DNA of 64,000 bases from Conchocele bisecta (taxonomy: Eukaryota; Mollusca; Bivalvia; Lucinida; Thyasiridae). The stretch's first letter is position 1. Each line of letters opens with the position of its first letter. Positions 45,420-56,925 of the stretch are shown here, one piece after another. The notes under the pieces are model-generated. The model was given only the letters and a program-made list of their open reading frames with translations, was not told the origin of the DNA and searched no databases. Both the position numbers and the translations under genes were made by a program. Where the stretch lies: NCBI GenBank assembly GCA_029237695.1, contig CM055267.1:4362036-4426035 (forward strand), read 5' to 3'.

Positions 45420-45957
45420 CTCAGATACAAGGTATGTACTTATTGTGTCACATACTTGAGTGGGTAGTCGCTCTCATATACAAGGTATCTGTTATCATGT
45501 GAGGGTAGTTATTGTGTCACATACTTGAGTGGGTAGTTATTGTGTTACATACATGAATGGGTAGTCACTCTCTCTCATATACAAATATGTGGTTATTGTG
45601 TCACACATACTTGAGAGGGTAGTCATTGTGTCACATACATGAGTGGGTAGTCACTCTCATAAACAAATATGTGGTTATTGTGTCACACACACTTGAGAGG
45701 GTAGTTATTGTGTCACATACTTGAGTGGGTAGTCATTGTGTTACATACACGAGTGGGTAGTCACTCTCTCTCTCGCTCTCATATACAAATATGTGGTTAT
45801 TGTGTCACATACTTGAGAGGGTAGTTATTGTGTTACATACATGAGTGGGTAGTCACTCTCATATACAAATGTGTGGTTATTGTGTCACACATACTTGAGA
45901 GGGTAGTTATTCTGTCACATACTTGAGTGGGTAGTCATTGTGTTACACACACAAGTG
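45420..45957 (+). repeat. GTGGGTAGTCA tandem array, left block
   Basis: Half-units of about 26 bp (GTGGGTAGTCATTGTGTTACATACA, GAGGGTAGTTATTGTGTCACATACTT) alternate with CTCTCATATACAAATATGTGG pieces to form a higher-order repeat. The block ends in AAGTG, the target duplication of the retrotransposon, and resumes at 56204. Confidence 0.9.
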
Positions 45958-48490
45958 TGTCGCGTGACACGTGCATTATTGTACATTCCGGATTTCCGTA
46001 TAATTGTATATTTGTGATGTGTGGTACTGCGTTGTATTGTTGTGCGTACTATTGATTTCACATACCTGTGATTCCACATACCTGTGATTTCACACACCTG
46101 TGATTTTTACATACCTGTGATTTAGCATGTACATTTGCCATGTACAATGTGCGTGTAATAACGGGGCTTATGTTGTATTGGTGGAAATACGTTTATGCGT
46201 GTCATTTTTGCGGATTTAAATATACGTCTATTTTATGAGCAATGTTTTACTGATGTCACGCCATATTTGCCACAGACTATGCATGTGTGTGGTAGAGAAC
46301 TCGTTGACTGCGTGTGCTGGTTTCGCTAGGGAGAAGACCTTTTAGTATTACGGATGTCCACTGTCCGTGCCAGCCGAGTTTGTCCGCGTGTCAGTTGTTC
46401 ACCATATAAGGGACCTTCTGTAGGTGAAGCCAGTATATAGCGCAGACCATACCATGGTCTGCCCTGTTATGTATGCTACGGGTTAGTGTTTCAGCATAGC
46501 CTGGTACTGGCCAACACGGATATATCAGATCCCATACTGGTGATGCTTTGTGTCGTGATATTTCCGTAAATGACCACGATATTTGAGTTTAGTATGTGCT
46601 ACACTCTCATTTGAATGTATAGCCGTAAGACCGATATGGAGGGGTTTGGCGGGGCCAAAAAGCGACCTTCGCATTGTCGAGACCAGTCGAGTAGATTTCG
46701 GATTATGAGATCTGGGTCTATAGTGTGCAGATTATGGTAGTGTGGGGTATACCATGTTGGATGGTATTTATTCCACGAGGGCTGTACACTGGTTTGGTTG
46801 AATTTAAGGCGTGGGAACATATATTTATGCCAAATATAACCCACGGGTGACATGGCAAAAGCCATGGTTTTGTAGTATTTATGTGAGATGTCGAACGAGG
46901 GGTACGCATATTCATTATTCCGTGCATGGTTTCACTGGTGCGTATATAAGCGATGTCTCGCTATGTGTTGGCGGGACACATATTTTCTGGTTACAGAAGA
47001 CTAGTACTGTATTCACCAGTGACACGGAGGATTTTGGTATGTACCTACAACATTTTATTTCAGCTGTGATTTGCCGTTGTTCGATTCCCGTTTTAGTCCG
47101 TTGTGCATCCTGTCTGTCTGTCTGTGCGTATTCGTCCAGTAATTGGAGACTCATTTCATTTTTGTAGCCTCTTGAGATCGCTCCAGCGGGCAACATTGGA
47201 CGTTTTGGTCCACTCGTTGAGGGCAGACCCCAGTCAGTGCAGAGTGTCAGGTCGTCCGAGTGTCCGTACGTCTGTCTGGCGCAGTGTGTGTAGCAGCTCC
47301 GGGTACAGGCCTGTATAGAGCAGTGTGTGATAGCTACATCGCGTTCAGCAGACAGTCACAGCCATAGTTTAGTGAAGTGAAACGCCATACACACATATCA
47401 TATCATTATACTACCACCGAGTTGAATGTCACCTAAGTGAAACTTTTCCCGGCGTCTTAGCCATAGTGATAATCGCCATTTTTGTATTATATCGGAACTT
47501 TACATCCGGTCTACCACTTCCGGTATTACAACCCATTGATTCACCATGGATACTTTACATCCGGTCTACCACATCCGGGTTGCTACAGTCGAGTGATACC
47601 ATAGGAACTTTACCTCTGGTCCACCATTTCCGGAAATAATACTACCTGTGGAACTTTACTTCCGGTACCAGCTTCCGGAACATTATCGTTATTGACTATC
47701 ATGTGATGTAACCACATCCGGCTTTGACTTTGACATTCATACTTTGGAAATATATTGCATAGGCAATACATATGTATACTTTGATAGTGTATGGTAATAC
47801 TCCTATCATGGCATATCATGGCTAAGGGATTGTAGTAAGACTACATATATTGTTTATGGATTAATCCACTTGAAGTTGGATACTAGCCATATTGGTGACT
47901 ACCGGTAGACCTCATATTGCGGGTGAGGCAGACCTTGGACCTTGATACTCAGAGGTTACCACTATCTATTGAGATACGCCAGCACTGGGGTAGCTCAGAT
48001 GATTGTCATTTGTCCTCCAATGTTCGTTCTGCCATGTTATACTTGTATGTTATTTTACTTTGATTAGCGATCATCAAAGTACTTGTGCATTCATACTATT
48101 GTCCACTACGGGACCATTGAGATACCACATACCGAGTTTATTCGTCTATAGCTTTTAAGTTGCGTTAAAGTATAACAGTCGATTGGCTTACAACCTTGTA
48201 GTAATTGAATAGTATCTTGCACAGTACAGTGATGTTCGCATATCAATGTATCATGTATTCCTGTGTGTTCCCCATGTAATATAGTGTACATTATAAGTGA
48301 TTAAGTGACTACGTGTACTTATCTACTCTGGCCTATCCCTTACACTTCAACTGCATTGTTACCACTTTTCGTTCGTCAGATCAAGCTATATTGGCCATAA
48401 CGTCATAACAATTGAAGTATACTTGGTTCATATGATAATTGGGGAGACAATTTGTCTCGATCATTCCTGACCTTGGTAATGACCTTGACA
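45958..48490 (+). repeat. 5' LTR, 2533 bp
   Basis: It starts TGTCGCGTGACACG and ends GACCTTGACA. It is unusually long for Ty3/gypsy. Around 47490-47680 it holds four degenerate copies of an AACTTTACNTCCGGTCTACC module ending in TTCCGG-type sequence. Open frames inside it are not conserved proteins. The promoter must lie here, but I could not pick a TATA box with confidence. Confidence 0.92.
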
Positions 48491-48491
48491 A

Positions 48492-48507
48492 TGGTGTCAG
48501 AAGTGGG
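48492..48507 (+). promoter_or_regulatory. primer binding site, tRNA-Leu type
   Basis: TGGTGTCAGAAGTGGG lies one base after the 5' LTR. It complements a tRNA 3' end CCCACTTCTGACACCA, which is that of metazoan tRNA-Leu as I recall it. Confidence 0.75.
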
Positions 48508-49158
48508 GTTTGTTTCCTCTTTTATAATCAGTTTCTTCAAAGCAGTTGAAGTAAGGAGGCTAGAATAGTTGTACCCCTAGAGTCGTCAAAATTCAATCTT
48601 GTATTTGTTTGCCTTGGGAGTTAAGGTAAGATGCCATCCAACACTTAGGCACTAACACATCACCACATACATGATTTGACTACCTAGGTACAGGAGTGTA
48701 GAGTTGAGACGATTGTGTGAGATAGTCGATGTAAGGGTCATTGTAATTTTTGATTTGTCGAACAGTACCTCCCTGTGATGATGGCACAGCGGGTGTTCTA
48801 GGTTATCACTAGACACTTCTACATCTGAGGCGAGATTACTACCACTATTATATTGTGTATGAACAATACTATATCCTGCCAGGTGTCTATAACCAGTCCC
48901 CAATATTTGTGTCCAGTACCATAGAGAGGGAATTGTAAATATACCATTACATTAGACTATACATATACCGGATTGACTTACCCGAATTGAGAAACTTATA
49001 CCGTCGTTAGGAGTAGAGACCGGATTGATTTACCTTAACCTTATAGACGTGAAGCAAGAGACTCGCACAAATCACCAAGTGATTTGAGTGCTAGAGACCT
49101 TGTGTACCGTCGGGTAAAGCGTGTAAATCGATAATCCGGAGTTGAGTTGAGAGTGAGA
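48508..49158 (+). other. retrotransposon leader
   Basis: This is about 650 bp between the primer site and the first gag ATG. No protein is recognised; it probably holds packaging signals. Confidence 0.5.
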
Positions 49159-50636
49159 ATGTCGTCCATTAAGGAGCTAATGGAGATAGGCAAAAGCTTA
49201 GGGCTAGCAGATTCCAGAGTTAAGGGCCTTTGTAAAAGAAGAGCAGGAGAGAGAAAGACAGGAAAGGCTAGAGGCTAGGTTGGCTAAAGAGGTTGAGCGA
49301 CAGATGGAGAAAGATAGGTTAGATGCTGAGCAGTTGGCTAAGGAGGTTGAGCGACAGGCTGAGAAAGATAAGTTAGCAGGTGAGCGACAGATGGAGAAAG
49401 ATAGGTTAGATGCTGAGCAGTTAGCTAAAGAGGTTGAGCGACAGATGGGGAAAGATAGATTAGATGCCAATGAAGCACAGTTAGCTCTAGAATTCAAATT
49501 GCGAGAACTAGACACTAAGCATCAGGTAGAAATGGCAAAAGTAGAAAGGGGTGGAGTAGTAGATGAAGATAGACATGATAGGGACTATGGCAGAGCATTC
49601 GGTCCGAAGCTGCCACATTTTGATCAGAATAATGACAACATGGATAGCTACTTAGCTAGATTTGAGCGGTACGCAGCAATTCAAAGGTGGGGGAGAGATA
49701 AGTGGTCACTACACTTGAGTGCTTTATTGAAGGGCAAGGCATTAGATGTATATTCTAGACTACCTATTGATGATGCTCTTGACTATGATAAGTTGAAATC
49801 CGCATTGTTGAAATGTTTTGATCTAACGGAAGATGGGTTCAGACGCATGTTCAAAAACACCAAATCTGATCACAGTGAATCATTTGTGCAATATGTCAGT
49901 CGGTCAAAGAACTATTTAGATAGATGGTTTGAGTTAGGTAAGGTGAATAGAAACATATGAAGGAGTACTAGACTACATGATCAGAGATCAGATGTTAAGT
50001 ATATGCAGTCGTGAGCTCTACTTATTTCTCAAAGAGAAAACATTTGACTCGATAGATCAGATGGCGGTTCAGGCAGATTACTTTGCAGAAGCTAGAGGAG
50101 GTAGCAAGTATGTAGTTCAGAGGAACAGTACTAGCAACAGAAATGAGTACAGGTCAGTAGATAACCAGAGGCGCAAGGTAAGTAGTGCGGATAATCGATC
50201 CAGAGATAGGAGTCGAGATAGGGACAGATATCAGAATAGAGACCACAATAGAAGCCCAAGTAGGGGTAGTTATGATAGAAGCCCGAGTAGAGGTAGTTAC
50301 GACAGAAGTACCAGCAGGAACGGCTACGATAGACATCGCGGGATATGTTACCATTGTGGCAAAGAAGGTCACATGTCCTACGATTGTCCTAAGCGTGACC
50401 GGTCCTCAGCTTACAAAGCAGCAGCAGTCGAGGAAGAGAAACATGTTTTGCAGATAAAGAACAGAGAGGTCGGTACAGAGGTAGAAATAGAGGTAGAAGT
50501 GGAAGGCACACTAGAGGCAGAGGTAGAGGTAGATGGAAAAACACGCAACAACCAGGGGAAAACCAAGGAAATTTCTGTGTGGTTGATACCGACACCACTA
50601 TTGTATGTTCTGGTAGCGAGATACAGCCGGAGTTGA
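49159..50636 (+). pseudogene. gag: gag, frameshifted twice
   Basis: Gag forms the capsid of the retroelement particle. ATG at 49159 opens MSSIKELMEIGKSLGLADSR and then shifts frame near 49226. The next frame has a charged coiled-coil repeat (KEVERQMEKDRLDAEQLA three times) and a capsid-like region (FDQNNDNMDSYLARFERYA, WSLHLSALLKGKALDVYSRL). A second shift near 49950 leads to the last frame (49977-50636), with an Arg/Ser/Asp-rich stretch and the zinc knuckle CYHCGKEGHMSYDC at about 50347-50388. The boundaries of the three frames join smoothly except for single-base offsets. Confidence 0.85.
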
Positions 50637-52463
50637 TTAACGGATGTACATTTGGTATGGATATGCTACCCGTAGCAGAGGGCACATTAAATGGGAAAAA
50701 GGTCACAGTAATGCGAGATACTGGGTGTACCGGGGTGGTCGTCAGGGAAAGCTTAGTACAACCAGATCAGTTTTTAAGCAAAGTTTCAACATGCATGCTG
50801 GTAAATAGGAGCAAAATGAGTGGAATTCCTACCGCCCGGGTAGATCTAGATACACCTTTTTTAAAAGGTCGGGTAGAAGCCCTTTGCATGACAGATACAA
50901 TGTATGATGTTACCATAGGTAATGTAGACGGGTCAGAGTTACCGGTGATATCCGATTTTAGAGGCGCAAAATCGTGCGCAGTTGAAACTAGGTCACAAAC
51001 GACAGCCCGAGACGAATCATATAAGACCCTCAAAGTCCCTACTGCAATCGCGAACGTATCACGCGATGAATTCAAAGAGGCGCAGGCACATGACGTCACA
51101 TTGACGTCAGTTCGAAATAACGCAAAAGACGGAACGGTACGGTCAAGTAAGAATGGAAACAAATCGAAATTCGCATACCGAAAAGACTTGTTGTATCGTA
51201 ATTTCGAATCGATAGGGTCAGGTAGGATGTACCATCAGCTGGTAGTCCCAAAAACACTTAGGACTACCGTGATGAAAGTGGCACATGAATCAATCATGGC
51301 GGGCCATTTAGGGGTTAAGAAGACAACTGATCGAGTGTTATCAGAATTTTATTGGCCAGGCGTGGGCAGTGACATTACACGGTTTTGTAGGTCTTGTGAC
51401 ATATGTCAAAAGACTGTGTCAAAGGGACACATCACCAAGGTTCCGTTAGGAACTATGCCGTTGATAGACACTCCGTTCAAACGAGTCGCAGTTGACATTG
51501 TAGGGCCAATTTTTCCAGCTACTGATCGAAAGAATCGTTACATACTAACGTTAGTTGATTATGCAACTAGGTACCCAGAGGCGGTACCACTACCAGGCAT
51601 CGAGGCCGAACGAGTCGCGGAAGCTCTCGTGGATATGTTCAGTAGACTGGGTATCCCCGAGGAGATGCTCACCGATAGTCATGGAGGAAGTTAGTAGATT
51701 GTTATCGCTGAGACAATTAACCACGACACCGTACCACCCACAGTGTAACGGTCTCGTGGAACGGTTCAATGGTACGTTAAAGCAAATGCTTCGTAGAATG
51801 GCAAGCGAACGTCCCAAAGATTGGGACAAATACATTAACGCGCTCTTATTCGCGTATCGCGAAGTCCCTCAAGAAAGATTGGCTTTCTCACCGTTTGAAC
51901 TATTGTACGGAAGGACCGTTCGGGGTCCGATGAGCATACTAAGAGATCTATGGTCCGAGAAGGACATAGAGGACAACGTCAAAACGACGTATCAGTACGT
52001 CCTCGACTTGCGCGAACGGCTCGAGAAAACGTGCGAAATCGCGCATGAGAACTTGAAGAGTGCGTCCAAAAAGTACGCAAAGTACTACAACCGTAAGACC
52101 CGTAGTAGGCAGTATGCAGTGGCAGATCAGGTACTTGTACTACTACCGACAGACAACAACAAATTGCTTCTTAGGTGGAAGGGACCATACCCCATAACAG
52201 AGGTAGTTAATGAGTGGGACTATAGGGTTGACATGGGAGGGAAGTTGAAAACCTTTCATGCAAACATGTTAAAGAGGTACGAGACTAGGCCTGAGCACCC
52301 GGGGAAGGGAATACTCACTGTAATAAATGCGGCCGTGATAGAAGACACAGTAGAGGGGGATCCTAGTCCAAGTGGGTGTAGTAGCCGAAGAAGAAAACAT
52401 GTTATGTCCAGGGGATTAGAGGTTCCGATACGGAGAGCAAAGTTGACCTGTCGCCTGATTTAG
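50579..52463 (+). pseudogene. pol: pol part 1: protease and integrase, broken
   Basis: The frame overlaps the end of gag by 58 nt. The aspartic protease motif is RDTGCTGVVVRESLV near residue 46. With no RT in between, it continues into the integrase zinc finger (HESIMAGHLG and CRSCDICQ) and core (first Asp in VAVDIVGPI near residue 307). At about 51680 the second-Asp region LTDS loses a few residues and the frame, ending at 51694. The second part (about 51681-52463) carries TPYHPQCNGLVERFNGTLK with the catalytic Glu, then a chromodomain-free C-terminus (LRWKGPYPI...WDYRV). The gap removes conserved residues after the second Asp, so the integrase is dead unless this is an assembly error. Confidence 0.88.
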
Positions 52464-52597
52464 GCAGGAAACAAAAGACGCAAGTCAAAGAGATCTTACG
52501 GGAATTCACCCATGTCCTGAGGGACGCACCAGGACACACCCATATAGGGAAACATGAGATAAAGTGGGCAGACTACCTGAGCAGGATATCGGGGTAG
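52442..52597 (+). pseudogene. pol: pol part 2: RT start fused to RNase H end
   Basis: The frame reads VDLSPDLG, KEILREFTHVLRDAPGHTH and GKHEI, typical of the N-terminal border of a gypsy reverse transcriptase. It then passes straight into KWADYLSRISG and stop; ADYLSR/ADALSR is the end of a gypsy RNase H. Over a kilobase of RT and RNase H is therefore missing at about 52562. Its position after the integrase and just before the polypurine tract shows the order PR-IN-RT-RH. Confidence 0.8.
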
Positions 52598-52655
52598 TTT
52601 CAGCTGTGCCAACGTGTCTCGCGATTATGCACGAAAGTGTAAACACTTTTTGTTT

Positions 52656-52667
52656 AGGGGGGAGATA
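52656..52667 (+). promoter_or_regulatory. polypurine tract
   Basis: AGGGGGGAGATA directly precedes the 3' LTR. This is where plus-strand priming would occur. Confidence 0.85.
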
Positions 52668-55600
52668 TGTCGCGTGACACGTGCATTATTGTACATTCCG
52701 GATTTCCGTATAATTGTATATTTGTGATGTGTGGTACTGCGTTGTATTGTTGTGCGTACTATTGATTTCACATACCTGTGATTCCACATACCTGTGATTT
52801 CACACACCTGTGATTTTTACATACCTGTGATTTAGCATGTACATTTGCCATGTACAATGTGCGTGTAATAACGGGGCTTATGTTGTATTGGTGGAAATAC
52901 GTTTATGCGTGTCATTTTTGCGGATTTAAATATACGTCTATTTTATGAGCAATGTTTTACTGATGTCACGCCATATTTGCCACAGACTATGCATGTGTGT
53001 GGTAGAGAACTCGTTGACTGCGTGTGCTGGTTTCGCTAGGGAGAAGACCTTTTAGTATTACGGATGTCCACTGTCCGTGCCAGCCGAGTTTGTCCGCGTG
53101 TCAGTTGTTCACCATATAAGGGACCTTCTGTAGGTGAAGCCAGTATATAGCGCAGACCATACCATGGTCTGCCCTGTTATGTATGCTACGGGTTAGTGTT
53201 TCAGCATAGCCTGGTACTGGCCAACACGGATATATCAGATCCCATACTGGTGATGCTTTGTGTCGTGATATTTCCGTAAATGACCACGATATTTGAGTTT
53301 AGTATGTGCTACACTCTCATTTGAATGTATAGCCGTAAGACCGATATGGAGGGGTTTGGCGGGGCCAAAAAGCGACCTTCGCATTGTCGAGACCAGTCGA
53401 GTAGATTTCGGATTATGAGATCTGGGTCTATAGTGTGCAGATTATGGTAGTGTGGGGTATACCATGTTGGATGGTATTTATTCCACGAGGGCTGTACACT
53501 GGTTTGGTTGAATTTAAGGCGTGGGAACATATATTTATGCCAAATATAACCCACGGGTGACATGGCAAAAGCCATGGTTTTGTAGTATTTATGTGAGATG
53601 TCGAACGAGGGGTAGGCATATTCATTATTCCGTGCATGGTTTCACTGGTGCGTATATAAAGCGATGTCTCGCTATGTGTTGGCGGGACACATATTTTCTG
53701 GTTACAGAAGACTAGTACTGTATTCACCAGTGACACGGAGGATTTTGGTATGTACCTACAACATTTTATTTCAGCTGTGATTTGCCGTTGTTCGATTCCC
53801 GTTTTAGTCCGTTGTGCATCCTGTCTGTCTGTCTGTGCGTATTCGTCCAGTAATTGGAGACTCATTTCATTTTTGTAGCCTCTTGAGATCGCTCCAGCGG
53901 GCAACATTGGACGTTTTGGTCCACTCGTTGAGGGCAGACCCACCCCAGTCAGTGCAGAGTGTCAGGTCGTCCGAGTGTCCGTACGTCTGTCTGGCGCAGT
54001 GTGTGTAGCAGCTCCGGGTACAGGCCTGTATAGAGCAGTGTGTGATAGCTACATCGCGTTCAGCAGACAGTCACAGCCATAGTTTAGTGAAGTGAAACGC
54101 CATACACACATATCATATCATTATACTACCACCGAGTTGAATGTCACCTAAGTGAAACTTTTCCCGGCGTCTTAGCCATAGTGATAATCGCCATTTTTGT
54201 ATTATATCGGAACTTTACATCCGGTCTACCACTTCCGGTATTACAACCCATTGATTCACCATGGATACTTTACATCCGTCTACCACATCCGGTTGCTACA
54301 GTCGAGTGATACCATAGGAACTTTACCTCTGGTCCACCATTTCCGGAAATAATACTACCTGTGGAACTTTACTTCCGGTACCAGCTTCCGGAACATTATC
54401 GTTATTGACTATCATGTGATGTAACCACATCCGGCTTTGACTTTGACATTCATACTTTGGAAATATATTGCATAGGCAATACATATGTATACTTTGATAG
54501 TGTATGGTAATACTCCTATCATGGCATATCATGGCTAAGGGATTGTAGTAAGACTACATATATTGTTTATGGATTAATCCACTTGAAGTTGGATAATAGC
54601 CATATTGGTGACTACCGGTAGACCTCATATTGCGGGTGAGGCAGACCTTGGGACCTTGATACTCAGAGGTTACCACTATCTATTGAGATACGCCAGCACT
54701 GGGGTAGCTCAGATGATTGTCATTTGTCCTCCAATGTTCGTTCTGCCATGTTATACTTGTATGTTATTTTACTTTGATTAGCGATCATCAAAGTACTTGT
54801 GCATTCATACTATTGTCCACTACGGGACCATTGAGATACCACATACCGAGTTTATTCGTCTATAGCTTTTAAGTTGCGTTAAAGTATAACAGTCGATTGG
54901 CTTACAACCTTGTAGTAATTGAATAGTATCTTGCACAGTACAGTGATGTTCGCATATCAATGTATCATGTATTCCTGTGTGTTCCCCATGTAATATAGTG
55001 TACATTATAAGTGATTAAGTGACTACGTGTACTTATCGGGATATGGACATTTGCCCCCCGGACATTTGCCCCCCAGTCCAAAAATGGCAGGGTGGACATT
55101 TGCCCCCCAGTTGAAATGGCAGCTAGGACAATTGCCCCCCAGTCGAAATGTAGGGGCGGACATTTGCCCCCCAATGGAAATGGCAGCTAGGACATTTGCC
55201 CCCCAGTCGAAATGTAGGGTAGGACATATTGTATGAAGTGTACCATGATACTTAATTATCAAAGACATCAAAGTAAATTGGGTGTGATTACTGATTAGCT
55301 TTAAACACTGATTACCTAATGATATCCATTCACATAATTAGCAAAAGTTTGAACTAATATCATGAGAGGTGTTAAAAGTCTTTGATTGTTGATTAAAGTG
55401 TACACATACCGAGTTCATTATTTAATTAGATATAATGTGATTTAATAGATGGTAATTCTTAAAGTGAAAAACTTGTGAGAATTGAGTGAAACTAATATTA
55501 TTTGTTCGAATTTCATAGTACTTGATCACAAACATTGATAATCATGCCAAGAGTGTGTTGACATTGACATTAATCTGTTATCTGTTTTAATTTCACGAGA

Positions 55601-56203
55601 CATCGAAATAATGAGTATTATCATGGTTAGTTCATACTTGATCACAAACATTGACAATCATGCCAAGATTGTGTTGATATTGACGTTAATCTATTATCTG
55701 TTTTACACTTGATCACAAATTTATGCTCAAATAAACTGGTTGTTTGGAAATGTGTTGTAATCTTGTCACACCTTGTCATACCTCAAATTGTTCACTAGGG
55801 GGCAAATGTCCTAACTGCCATTTCGACTGGGGGGCAAATGTCCTAGCTGCCATTTCCATTGGGGGGCAAATGTCCGCCCCTACATATTGACTGGGGGGCA
55901 AATGTCCTAGCTGCCATTTCAACTGGGGGGCAAATGTCCGCCCCTACATTTCGACTGGGGGGCAACTGTCCACCCTGCCATTTTTGGACTGGGGGGCAAA
56001 TGTCCGGGGGGCAAATGTCCTACATTCGTACTTATCTACTCTGGCCTATCCCTTACACTTCAACTGCATTGTTACCACTTTTCGTTCGTCAGATCAAGCT
56101 ATATTGGCCATAACGTCATAACAATTGAAGTATACTTGGTTCATATGATAATTGGGGAGACAATTTGTCTCGATCATTCCTGACCTTGGTAATGACCTTG
56201 ACA
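52668..56203 (+). repeat. 3' LTR with an insertion
   Basis: The LTR matches the 5' LTR from TGTCGCGTGACACG to CTTGACA. After removing the 990-bp insertion and its 9-bp duplication it is 2537 bp against 2533 bp. The differences noticed are two substitutions and five small indels. Confidence 0.92.
55038..56027. mobile_element. foldback element with tandem-repeat TIRs and 9-bp TSD
   Basis: GTACTTATC is duplicated at 55029-55037 and 56028-56036; the 5' LTR shows the uninterrupted site. The arms are tandem units containing GGACATTTGCCCCCCAGTCG on the left and CGACTGGGGGGCAAATGTCC on the right, about five and seven units. The central ~560 bp is AT-rich and has no protein. Tandem-repeat arms plus 9-bp duplications recall Drosophila FB elements of the Mutator-like superfamily; that assignment is inference. 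Confidence 0.85.
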
Positions 56204-56208
56204 AAGTG

Positions 56209-56925
56209 ACAAGTGGGTAGTCATTGTGTTACATACACAAGTGGGTAGTCACTCTCTCTCATATACAAATATGTGGTTATTGTGTCACATACTTGAGTGG
56301 GTAGTCATTGTGTTACACACACAAGTGGGTAGCCATTGTGTTACATACACAAGTGGGCAGTCACTCTCTCTCATATACAAATATGTGGTTATTGTGTCAC
56401 ACATACTTGAGAGGGTAGTTATTGTGTTACATACATGAGTGGGTAGTCACTCTCATACACAAATATGTGGTTATTGTGTCACATACTTGAGAGGGTAGTT
56501 ATTGTGTTACATACATGAGTGGGTAGTCACTGTCTCTCATATACAAATATGTGGTTATTGTGTCACACATACTTGAGAGGGTAGTTATTGTGTCACATAC
56601 ATGAGTGGGTAGTCACTCTCATATACAAATATGTGGTTATTGTGTCACACATACTTGAGAGGGTAGTTATTGTGTCACATACTTGAGAGGGTAGTCATTG
56701 TGTTACATACACGAGTGGGTAGTCACTCTCATATACAAATATGTGGTTATTGTGTCACACATACTTGAGAGGGTAGTTATTGTGTCACATACTTGAGTGG
56801 GTAGTCATTGTGTTGCATACACGAGTGGGTAGTCACTCTCTCTCTCATATACAAATATGTGGTTATTGTGTCACATACTTGAGAGGGTAGTTATTGTGTT
56901 ACATACATGAGTGGGTAGTCACTCT
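56209..56925 (+). repeat. GTGGGTAGTCA tandem array, middle block
   Basis: It continues the array at 45420-45957 after the retrotransposon, with units such as GAGGGTAGTTATTGTGTCAC and CTCATATACAAATATGTGGT. It ends in CACTCT, the duplication of the next insertion. Confidence 0.92.

Larger units (their letters stand above)
45958..56203 (+). mobile_element. LTR retrotransposon with IN-before-RT order (Gmr1-like Ty3/gypsy), defective
   Basis: A 10.2-kb element is flanked by the 5-bp duplication AAGTG (45953-45957 and 56204-56208). It has TG..CA LTRs of about 2.53 kb, a tRNA-Leu-type primer site, gag with a CCHC knuckle, a protease, an integrase, then a fused start-of-RT and end-of-RNase H remnant directly before the polypurine tract. 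The two LTRs differ at only about seven places that I noticed, so insertion looks recent. The coding region is broken by at least two gag frameshifts, an integrase deletion and loss of RT-RH. It must have been mobilised in trans, or some breaks are assembly errors. A 990-bp foldback element sits in the 3' LTR. Confidence 0.9.

Noticed and set aside
46811..47318. Open frames in the 5' LTR, repeated in the 3' LTR
   Set aside because: They are repeated only because the LTRs are repeats; no protein family is recognisable and frames differ between the LTRs through small indels.
50154..50706. - strand open frames opposite gag/pol
   Set aside because: They are shadows of the + strand gag and pol, which carry the CCHC knuckle and protease motif.
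55023..56113. Gly/Pro/Cys-rich open frames in the foldback element
   Set aside because: They translate the repeated GGACATTTGCCCCCC arms and appear on both strands.
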